Positions 1 to 4,939 of a DNA stretch of 7,334 nt are shown piece by piece. Position 1 is the first letter of the stretch. Each line of letters starts with the position of its first letter. The stretch comes from an uncultured Clostridia bacterium (GTDB lineage: Bacteria > Bacillota_A > Clostridia > Christensenellales > Aristaeellaceae). A model generated the notes under the pieces. The model worked only from the letters and a program-made list of their open reading frames with translations. It was not told where the DNA came from and did not search any database. The stretch spans positions 1 through 7,334 of the forward strand of contig CAMBWJ010000083.1 of assembly GCA_945871545.1 (NCBI GenBank). The letters are read 5' to 3'. Position numbers and translations under genes: made by a program.

Positions 1-590
1 GAGCCGATGATGAACGTGGTGGAGATGACGGAGTCGATCTTGATGCCCATGAGCTGCGCGGTCTCAAAGTCCTTGGACACCGCGCGCATGGCCATGCCGA
101 TCTTGGTCTTCTGGATGATGGTCACCAGGGCGATCACCAGCAGGATGGTCAGGATCGGAGTGACGATGGTCACGACCTTGGTGGTCGCGGAGCCGATGGT
201 GATGGAGTTGGAGATCCACGGGACGGTGGGATACTGCTTGGCCAGACCGCCGGTGACGTACCACATCAGGTTCTGCAAAAGATAGGAAACGCCGATGGCA
301 GAGATCATGACGGACATGCGCGGGGCAGACCTGAGCGGCTTGTAGGCGACGCGCTCCACCGCGAAGCCCAGAATCACCGTGAGCACCACCACCAGCGGAA
401 TGGCGATCTGCACCGGAAGCGTTGCGGCGATGTAGACCATGAAGAAGCCTGCAGCGGTGAAGATGTCGCCGTGCGCGAAGTTGATCAGGCGCAGGATGCC
501 GTACACCATCGTGTAGCCCACGGCGATCAGCGCGTACTGTCCGCCCACCGAGATGCCCGATAGCAGGTAAGGCAGGATTTTGTCAAACAT
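1..590 (-). CDS. livH: Branched-chain amino-acid ABC transporter permease LivH (C-terminus beyond the left edge)
   Basis: This is one of the two membrane subunits of a HAAT-family ABC importer for leucine/isoleucine/valine or related substrates. The frame is open from an ATG at 590 to the edge and gives 196 residues; the family is usually about 290, so roughly the last third is missing. Seen directly: a hydrophobic protein with several likely membrane segments (about residues 6-32, 43-77, 93-113, 136-159), the family signature INFAHGD at 36-42, and a cytoplasmic coupling loop TKIGMAMRAVSKDFETAQL at 162-180 like the EAA loop that contacts the ATPase. The start is set by a GGAGG (598-602) 8 nt upstream. 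It follows the substrate-binding gene on the same strand after a 204-nt gap and probably shares its promoter. Family assignment is firm; the exact substrate is inferred. Confidence 0.93.
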   Translation of the reverse strand, partial: MFDKILPYLLSGISVGGQYALIAVGYTMVYGILRLINFAHGDIFTAAGFFMVYIAATLPVQIAIPLVVVLTVILGFAVERVAYKPLRSAPRMSVMISAIGVSYLLQNLMWYVTGGLAKQYPTVPWISNSITIGSATTKVVTIVTPILTILLVIALVTIIQKTKIGMAMRAVSKDFETAQLMGIKIDSVISTTFIIG

Positions 591-794
591 TTGAAAAGCC
601 TCCGTTTTGTATTGGACGCAGGGAAGCGGCGCCCGGCGCAGGGATGCGGATGGATTGCGGCGCTCCTTCGCGGGCCGTTGCCCGGTGGATGGCGCACAGG
701 CAGTTTCCCTCCAGACATGAACATACCGAACCCGCGTTTGGGGCGCGGGTTCGGCGTCGTTCAGTCAGTCAGGACTGAAGGGAATGTGATGGGA
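591..794 (-). other. Intercistronic spacer between the binding-protein gene and livH
   Basis: This gap is long for an operon and holds no gene that I can support. Reading in the transcript direction it contains a strong hairpin just after the binding-protein stop (726-754), then a weaker five-pair hairpin (671-684, CGGGC/GCCCG), then the livH ribosome site. I see no convincing internal promoter, so livH is probably expressed by read-through from the upstream gene. Confidence 0.6.
726..754 (-). terminator. Intercistronic hairpin after the substrate-binding protein gene (partial terminator or mRNA 3' stabiliser)
   Basis: An 11-bp perfect stem (arms 726-736 and 744-754, CCGAACCCGCG and its complement) with a 7-nt loop lies 41 nt after the binding-protein stop. 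In the transcript direction it is followed by TATGTTCATG and not by a T-run, so it is unlikely to be a full intrinsic terminator. Known precedent: solute-binding protein genes are often followed by such hairpins, which protect the upstream mRNA or reduce read-through and so give far more binding protein than permease. That role is inferred here. Confidence 0.6.
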
Positions 795-1970
795 TCAGCC
801 CTCGAGCTCCGCGACGGTCTGGGTCTTGACGAAGTCGAATGCGCCGGTCTCGGTGTTGGCCTGCTTGATGTACGCCATGTCCTTGTTGGCGTCGCCGATC
901 TCGTCGAAGGAGATGGAGCCGGTCACGCCGGTCAGGGTCACGCCAGGCATTGCAGCGGCGATGTCCGCGCCGACGGCGGAATCCGCAGCCTTGATGGCCT
1001 CGATGGCGGTCATGTAAGCGTCAAAGCCCAGGGCGGAGACAGCCGCGACGATGTCGTTGCCGCCGTTGTTGGTCATCTTGTCCGGGTTGGCGTTCAGCCA
1101 GGCCTTGAAGCCCTGAACGAACTCGGCCGCCTGGGTGGAGGACTCGTCGTTCTCATCGAAGAAGGTGGAGCAGCAGATGGTCAGGTTGGTGCCCTTGCCG
1201 GCCTCCAGGATAACGGAGGACTCCCAGGTGTCGCCGGCCAGCAGCGGCAGCTCCACGTTCATGGAGGCGGCCTGGTTGATCAGCAGGGCGGCCACGGTGG
1301 TGCTGGTGGGGCAGAAGATGACGTCTGCACCGCCGTTGATGGCGTTGTTCAGATACGCAGCGTAGTCAGAGGTGCCCTCGGTGAACTGCTCGTTGATGAC
1401 GGTGCCGCCCATGGCCTCGAAGGCCTTGGCGAAGTAGGTGGCCAGGCCGGTGGTGTAGTCGTCGCCCAGCTGGCTCAGCACGTAAGCGGTCTTGGCGCCG
1501 AACTCGTCCATCGCGAAGTTTGCCATGACGGTGCCCTGGAAAGGATCCAGGAAGCAGACGCGCCAGTAGTAGTCGCACAGGGAGGTGACGCCCGGGTTGG
1601 TGCAGGAGCAGCCGATCGCCGGGATCTCAGCAGCCGCGAAGACCTCGCCGCCCGCCATGGACACGCCGGAGCCGTAGGAGCCGAGCACGATGCTCACGCC
1701 TGCGTCAACCAGCTCCTGCGCTGCGGAGACGGCCTTGTCGGTGGCGGACTGGTTGTCCACGATCACCAGCTCAACATCGTAGGTCGCGCCGCCGATTTCA
1801 ACGGTGGGAACCAGAGAATTGGCGTACTCAATACCGATCACTTCCTGCTTGCCGCCGGCGCCGTTGTCGCCGGAAGCGGGCTCGAAAACGCCGATCTTGA
1901 TGGTCTCCGCCATCGCAACGGCGGAAATGCTCAGCATGAGAACCAGAACCAGAGCGAGAATTTTTTTCAT
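795..1970 (-). CDS. livJ: Branched-chain amino-acid-type ABC transporter substrate-binding protein (LivJ/LivK family)
   Basis: A secreted solute receptor of 391 residues that delivers its ligand to the LivH-type permease encoded just downstream. Seen directly: signal peptide with MKK start, Leu/Val core and AMA|E cleavage site at 19-22; then the periplasmic-binding-protein type I fold typical of the family, with IKIGVFEPASG at the first strand (24-34), VDNQSATDKAVSAAQELV (71-88), GSYGSGVSMA (97-106), IPAIGCSCTNPGVT (116-129), the YWRVCFLDPFQG segment (135-146) and LAGDTWES (244-251). There is no lipobox cysteine at the cleavage site, unlike most Gram-positive binding proteins. The start at 1970 is chosen because AAGGAGG lies 9 nt upstream and the earlier in-frame ATGs (1991-1994 area) fall at the predicted transcription start. 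Ligand specificity cannot be read from sequence. Confidence 0.92.
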   Translation of the reverse strand: MKKILALVLVLMLSISAVAMAETIKIGVFEPASGDNGAGGKQEVIGIEYANSLVPTVEIGGATYDVELVIVDNQSATDKAVSAAQELVDAGVSIVLGSYGSGVSMAGGEVFAAAEIPAIGCSCTNPGVTSLCDYYWRVCFLDPFQGTVMANFAMDEFGAKTAYVLSQLGDDYTTGLATYFAKAFEAMGGTVINEQFTEGTSDYAAYLNNAINGGADVIFCPTSTTVAALLINQAASMNVELPLLAGDTWESSVILEAGKGTNLTICCSTFFDENDESSTQAAEFVQGFKAWLNANPDKMTNNGGNDIVAAVSALGFDAYMTAIEAIKAADSAVGADIAAAMPGVTLTGVTGSISFDEIGDANKDMAYIKQANTETGAFDFVKTQTVAELEG

Positions 1971-1980
1971 AGTGGTATGC

Positions 1981-1987
1981 CTCCTTT
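1981..1987 (-). promoter_or_regulatory. Ribosome binding site fixing the start of the binding-protein gene
   Basis: On the minus strand AAGGAGG sits 9 nt before the ATG at 1970. It selects this ATG over the in-frame ATGs 21-24 nt further upstream, which would lengthen the signal peptide by an unlikely MMQRRHTT. Confidence 0.85.
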
Positions 1988-2000
1988 GCATCATGGGGGT

Positions 2001-2029
2001 ATTATACAGAAGTTTCCCAACAATTGCAA
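2001..2029 (-). promoter_or_regulatory. Sigma-A promoter of the liv operon
   Basis: On the minus strand a -35 TTGCAA (2024-2029) and a perfect -10 TATAAT (2001-2006) are separated by exactly 17 nt. The expected transcription start is near 1993-1995, giving a leader of about 25 nt. A second TTGCAA palindrome lies 14 nt upstream (2038-2043). The same -35 hexamer and spacing recur at the promoter of the unknown gene at 4782-4810. Confidence 0.85.
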
Positions 2030-2358
2030 GCCCTATTTTGCAATTTTTTGGAATTCAAAGCTTCGTTTCCACCGGATAAATCCGCAATTCGCGGCCACCC
2101 GCAGCGCTTTTTATGCAGTTTGTCGCTTCCGAACATCCATTTTTGCGTGCAATCGCCGGAAAAGTCCGCACAATTGTCGCAATTCTGCATATTGCCGCTT
2201 TCTTTATTCAAACACATGTCCGCGTGTTGCGGATTGTTAATTTTCTACGCACTTTCTCCCCGCATTCGTCCATATATCAAATACACCTGTTTGTATATTT
2301 CGGATTTTCCGTGCAGATCGCGCGCATATTTATGCAAATTCATGCAGTAGCACTCAAC

Positions 2359-2411
2359 CGGCGCTTCGGGCAAGTTTTTTCGCCGGGAGGAACCGCCGCG
2401 CCGAAGCGCCG
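2359..2411. repeat. 11-bp inverted repeat with a 31-nt loop
   Basis: Arms CGGCGCTTCGG (2359-2369) and CCGAAGCGCCG (2401-2411) are perfect complements. The loop contains a TTTTTT run and an alternative partner for the left arm (CCGGCG 2358-2363 with CGCCGG 2381-2386). No T-run follows the outer stem on either strand, so it does not look like a terminator. It has the same Watson-Crick pairing on both strands, so no direction can be assigned. Confidence 0.5.
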
Positions 2412-2487
2412 CCGGATTTTCCGCACATTTCAGCGCGATCCGCCCCAATCACGCGCCCGCATCTGCGCAATGCAACGCCCTTACAAG

Positions 2488-2499
2488 CCGAACGTTCGG
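2488..2499. promoter_or_regulatory. Perfect 12-bp palindrome CCGAACGTTCGG, possible operator
   Basis: The site lies 64 nt upstream of the extended -10 element of the PurF-like gene. CCGAAC is also the core of the Bacillus PurR box, but PurR boxes are normally two inverted copies some 16 nt apart, whereas here the halves abut. The core also resembles a LexA box without its 4-nt spacer. Neither known site fits exactly, so a binding role is only a suggestion. Confidence 0.3.
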
Positions 2500-2559
2500 A
2501 AAAATGACCATCTTCACACGCAATGTTTACACATCCATGCGGAATCCGCCGGAAAAGCG

Positions 2560-2568
2560 TGCTATAAT
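2560..2568 (+). promoter_or_regulatory. Extended -10 promoter element upstream of the PurF-like gene
   Basis: TGC followed by a perfect TATAAT (2563-2568) forms an extended -10 element; no good -35 hexamer is present at 16-18 nt. A start near 2575 would give a leader of about 100 nt that includes the hairpin at 2593-2610. Confidence 0.55.
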
Positions 2569-2592
2569 TCAAAAACAGCCGCATAATTCCGA

Positions 2593-2610
2593 GCGCCCGG
2601 AGACGGGTGC
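2593..2610 (+). promoter_or_regulatory. Leader hairpin with GAGA tetraloop
   Basis: A 7-bp stem (2593-2599 with 2604-2610) closes a GAGA loop, a stable GNRA tetraloop. One pair is G-U when read on the plus strand and would be a C-A mismatch on the minus strand, which agrees with transcription towards the PurF-like gene. A weaker GCAG/CTGC stem (2609-2622) abuts it. I cannot match this leader to a known riboswitch class. Confidence 0.4.
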
Positions 2611-2633
2611 AGGATTATCTGCGATTTCTACCA

Positions 2634-2639
2634 TATAAT
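2634..2639 (+). promoter_or_regulatory. Second candidate -10 box (TATAAT) before the PurF-like gene
   Basis: A perfect TATAAT lies 35 nt before the start codon, which matches the short leaders of other genes in this window. No recognisable -35 exists at 16-18 nt (the sequence there is AGGATT), so it would need an activator or be the weaker of two starts. Confidence 0.4.
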
Positions 2640-2674
2640 AATGGCGCTGACAGTGCTGCAAAGGAGAAGCAAAC

Positions 2675-4081
2675 ATGGGCGGATTTTTCGGTGTGATTTC
2701 CAAATCGGACTGCGTATTTGACCTCTTCTTCGGAACCGACTACCACTCGCATCTGGGCACGAAGCGCGCGGGCATGGTAGTTTACGGCGAAAACGGCTTC
2801 GAGCGTGCGATTCACAACATCGAGAATTCGCCGTTCCGCACGAAGTTTGAGCGCGACGTGGAGCAGATGGCGGGCAACTCCGGCATCGGCTGCATCTCCG
2901 ACACCGAGCCCCAGCCGCTGATCGTGCGCTCCCACCTGGGCAACTTCGCCATCACCACCGTAGGCCGCATCAACAACGTGGACGCGCTGGTGCGCGAGGC
3001 CTTCGGCAAGGGCACGATTCACTTTCTGGAGATGAGCGGCGGCAGCATCAATCCCACGGAGCTGACGGCGGCGCTGATCAACCGCAAGGGCTCCATTGCG
3101 GAGGGCATCCGCTACGCCCAGAGCGTGATCGACGGCTCCATGTCCATCCTGATCCTCACCTCGGAGGGCATCTACGCCGCACGCGACCGCCTGGGCCGCA
3201 CGCCGGTGATCCTCGGCAGGAAGGACGGCGCGCGCTGCGCCTGCTTTGAATCCTTTTCCTATTTGAATCTGGGCTACGAGAACCTGAGGGAGCTTGGCCC
3301 GGGCGAGGTGGTGTTCCTGACGGCGGACAGCGACGAGACGCTGCTGCCTCCCCTGCCCGAGATGAAGATCTGCACCTTCCTGTGGGTGTACTTCGGCTAT
3401 CCGTCCTCCTGCTACGAGGGCATGAATGTGGAGGAGATGCGCTGCCGCTGCGGCGACATGCTGGCCCGGCGCGACGACATTCAGGCCGACACCGTGGCCG
3501 GCGTTCCGGACTCCGGCACCGCCCACGCCGTGGGCTACGCCAACCGCTCCGGCATCCCCTTCTCCCGGCCCTTCGTGAAGTACACGCCCACCTGGCCGCG
3601 CTCCTTCATGCCCTCCAACCAGAAGAAGCGCAACCTGATCGCCCACATGAAGCTGATCCCGGTGGATTCGCTGATCCGGAACAAGAAGCTGATCATGATC
3701 GACGATTCCATCGTGCGCGGCACCCAGCTGGGCGAGACCGCCGAGTTCCTCTACAACAGCGGCGCGAAGGAGGTGCACATCCGCACGGCCTGCCCGCCGA
3801 TCCTCTACGGCTGCAAGTATCTGAACTTCTCCCGCTCCACCTCGGAGTACGACCTGATCGCCCGCCGGGTGATCGCACGGCTGGAAGGCGGCGAGCCCTC
3901 CCCGGAGAAGCTCGCGCGCTACGCCGATCCCGATACAGCGGAGTACGCCGCCATGGTGGAGGAGATCCGCAGGGAGCTGAAGTTCACCACGCTGAAGTTC
4001 CAGCGCCTGGACGACATGATGGCCGCCACCGGCGTATCCCCCTGCAAGCTGTGCACCTACTGCTGGAACGGCAAGGAATAA
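2675..4081 (+). CDS. PurF-like amidophosphoribosyltransferase paralogue with a degenerate glutaminase site
   Basis: A 468-residue cytoplasmic protein collinear with PurF, which makes phosphoribosylamine from PRPP and glutamine in the first step of purine synthesis. Residues 1-230 form the Ntn-type glutaminase domain and about 231-468 the phosphoribosyltransferase domain. The PRPP loop MIDDSIVRGT is intact at 341-350, as are AGVPDSGTAHAVGYA (275-289) and cysteines at 233, 380, 457, 460 and 463, which match the [4Fe-4S] ligand positions of the Bacillus enzyme. However, the N-terminal nucleophile is replaced (MGGFFG in place of a C-G-x-x-G start). The Arg of HVRY is Ser75, the Asn of the H-N-G oxyanion segment is Val96, and the later substrate Asp is not recognisable in the SGGSINPTEL segment (121-130). 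Glutamine hydrolysis is therefore unlikely. Start: AAGGAG 8 nt upstream. It may use free ammonia, another donor, or serve a regulatory role. Automated annotation will probably name it purF. Confidence 0.9.
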   Translation: MGGFFGVISKSDCVFDLFFGTDYHSHLGTKRAGMVVYGENGFERAIHNIENSPFRTKFERDVEQMAGNSGIGCISDTEPQPLIVRSHLGNFAITTVGRINNVDALVREAFGKGTIHFLEMSGGSINPTELTAALINRKGSIAEGIRYAQSVIDGSMSILILTSEGIYAARDRLGRTPVILGRKDGARCACFESFSYLNLGYENLRELGPGEVVFLTADSDETLLPPLPEMKICTFLWVYFGYPSSCYEGMNVEEMRCRCGDMLARRDDIQADTVAGVPDSGTAHAVGYANRSGIPFSRPFVKYTPTWPRSFMPSNQKKRNLIAHMKLIPVDSLIRNKKLIMIDDSIVRGTQLGETAEFLYNSGAKEVHIRTACPPILYGCKYLNFSRSTSEYDLIARRVIARLEGGEPSPEKLARYADPDTAEYAAMVEEIRRELKFTTLKFQRLDDMMAATGVSPCKLCTYCWNGKE

Positions 4082-4137
4082 AATATGCAGGGCGGAGCGC
4101 TCTCACCCCGCCGCATGGCTGAAAAGCCCGCAAACGC

Positions 4138-4178
4138 AAAAATGCCGCCCGAGATTGTGATATCGGTCGGCATTTTTT
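4138..4178. terminator. Bidirectional rho-independent terminator between convergent genes
   Basis: A stem AATGCCG/CGGCATT (4141-4147 with 4168-4174) continues through one mismatch into CCGA/TCGG, with a 10-nt loop. It is followed by a T-run on the plus strand (4173-4178) and by a T-run on the minus strand (complement of 4138-4142). It ends the PurF-like transcript 57 nt after its stop and can end the opposing transcript after the stop at 4204. Confidence 0.9.
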
Positions 4179-4203
4179 GATTGCTGCGTCAGTATCCGGG
4201 TGC

Positions 4204-4746
4204 TCACGCCAGATAGTAGTTCATCAGGCGATCCTCGATCTTGTCCAGGTGGCCCGGCTCGATGGGCACGAGATCCCAGATGATGTTGGCGTCGCCCCGG
4301 CGGCGCTTGGTCTTGAGCAGCGGATTGTGCTTGTAGTCCGTCTCCAGATAGGAGGTGCGTCCGGCAACCACGTGCAGCTTCGCCACGCTGCCGTCGCTGA
4401 GCGTGATGTGAAGGATGAAGCCCTTCGCGCCCTTCTTGCCGAAGCCGAAGGCGCCGTTCAGGCCGGAGCCCTTCTCGAACACGTCCTCCTTCTCCCACTG
4501 GAGCTCGTCCGGGCATTCCAGCAGGAAATCGCCCTCCTGGCCAAAGATAGGGGAGACGATCACGGCGGTCTTGCCCTCATGGCGCGCCAGCGCGACGAAC
4601 TGACCGCCCTCGGTGGAGCAGAACAGCATCTTTTCCGGCTTGAAGCCCTTCTGCTGGAGCGCCTCGGCAAAGCGCAGCCGCTTATCCTCCAGAATCTTCA
4701 GGTTTTCCTTGCGCAGCTTCTCTGCGTCCGAATCAAACAAAGGCAT
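4204..4746 (-). CDS. Conserved-looking cytoplasmic protein of unknown function
   Basis: I do not recognise this 180-residue protein. Seen directly: no signal peptide or membrane segment; a charged helical N-terminus (residues 5-33, Lys/Arg/Glu/Leu rich, coiled-coil-like); then alternating hydrophobic stretches suggesting a beta-rich domain (residues 39-70 and 108-130), a glycine-rich turn region GSGLNGAFGFGKKGAKG (93-109), a basic patch KTKRRRGD (145-152) and an amphipathic C-terminal helix (165-180). The start at 4746 is preferred over the in-frame ATG at 4779 because AAGGAGG lies 7 nt before it and 4779 is at the predicted transcription start region. It has its own strong promoter, uses GC-rich codons like its neighbours, and converges on the PurF-like gene, so it is a real single-gene unit. 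Confidence 0.8.
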   Translation of the reverse strand: MPLFDSDAEKLRKENLKILEDKRLRFAEALQQKGFKPEKMLFCSTEGGQFVALARHEGKTAVIVSPIFGQEGDFLLECPDELQWEKEDVFEKGSGLNGAFGFGKKGAKGFILHITLSDGSVAKLHVVAGRTSYLETDYKHNPLLKTKRRRGDANIIWDLVPIEPGHLDKIEDRLMNYYLA

Positions 4747-4753
4747 GCTTGGC

Positions 4754-4760
4754 CCTCCTT
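4754..4760 (-). promoter_or_regulatory. Ribosome binding site fixing the start of the unknown gene
   Basis: On the minus strand AAGGAGG lies 7 nt before the ATG at 4746. No comparable site precedes the upstream in-frame ATG at 4779. Confidence 0.85.
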
Positions 4761-4781
4761 GTGCAGATATTGATTTCATCC

Positions 4782-4810
4782 ATTATAGCAGAAGCCGGAG
4801 CCTTTTGCAA
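4782..4810 (-). promoter_or_regulatory. Sigma-A promoter of the unknown gene
   Basis: On the minus strand TTGCAA (4805-4810) and TATAAT (4782-4787) are separated by 17 nt, the same -35, spacing and -10 as the liv promoter. A start near 4775 would give a leader of about 30 nt. Confidence 0.85.
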
Positions 4811-4882
4811 CGTTATTTTCCCCGGGCAAATTCATAGGAATATGGATCAAAATCCGACTTTTTTTCGTCTAACCCCCAATGG

Positions 4883-4911
4883 TTGAGTTTCTTCTTATCC
4901 TATGGTATAAT
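4883..4911 (+). promoter_or_regulatory. Sigma-A promoter of the secreted SH3b protein gene
   Basis: TTGAGT (4883-4888) and a perfect TATAAT (4906-4911) are 17 nt apart, and TGG directly before the -10 adds an extended -10 element. The start near 4918 leaves a leader of about 22 nt. It is divergent from the promoter at 4782-4810, with about 70 nt between the two -35 boxes. Confidence 0.88.
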
Positions 4912-4939
4912 TTAAGGGTGAACAAAGGAGGAAATACAT

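Larger units (their letters stand above)
2073..2548. repeat. Cluster of five CGGA-n-TCCG inverted motifs
   Basis: Inverted CGGA/TCCG half-sites occur at 2073-2084 (spacer TAAA, arms extend to CGGAT/ATCCG if the spacer is taken as AA), 2157-2168 (spacer AAAG), 2301-2311 and 2413-2423 (identical 11-mers, spacer TTT), and 2540-2548 (spacer A). Three of them continue as TCCGCA. Random expectation for such a close pair in 500 nt is well under one. They may be binding sites for a regulator or copies of a degenerate repeat; the sequence does not decide. Confidence 0.45.
2030..2562. other. AT-rich divergent intergenic region with several inverted motifs and no supported gene
   Basis: About 530 nt separate the liv promoter from the nearest promoter-like element of the PurF-like gene. 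Short open frames exist on both strands, but none has a ribosome site, sensible composition or family resemblance. Base composition is visibly lower in GC than the flanking genes. The content is regulatory-looking: five CGGA-n-TCCG motifs, a long-looped 11-bp inverted repeat and a CCGAAC/GTTCGG palindrome, each listed separately. An unseen small RNA or a decayed gene remains possible. Confidence 0.6.

Noticed and set aside
2002..2217. Minus-strand 71-codon frame with cysteine pairs in the intergenic region
   Set aside because: It has no ribosome site, and its stop codon falls inside the -10 box of the liv promoter. Nothing beyond the frame supports it.
591..2240. Long plus-strand open frame of 549 codons
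   Set aside because: It lies antisense to the binding-protein gene, is Gly/Val/Ala/His-rich as expected for the reverse of GC-rich coding DNA, and has no ribosome site or family resemblance.
2358..2415. Inverted repeat considered as a terminator
   Set aside because: The loop is 31 nt, no T-run follows on either strand and no gene reads into it.
2488..2499. Palindrome considered as a LexA box
   Set aside because: The Gram-positive LexA site needs four bases between GAAC and GTTC; here there are none, and no DNA-repair gene is nearby.
2245..2584. Two overlapping small minus-strand frames in the intergenic region
   Set aside because: The starts include a TTG, no ribosome site precedes them, and the composition is Arg/Cys-rich as in random GC-containing DNA.
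2615..3778. Minus-strand open frame of 387 codons
   Set aside because: It is antisense to the PurF-like gene, which has clear family motifs, promoter and ribosome site; the shadow has none.
4840..4868. GGAT/ATCC pair followed by a T-run considered as a terminator
   Set aside because: The stem is only 4 bp and no plus-strand gene lies upstream to terminate; it sits between two divergent promoters.
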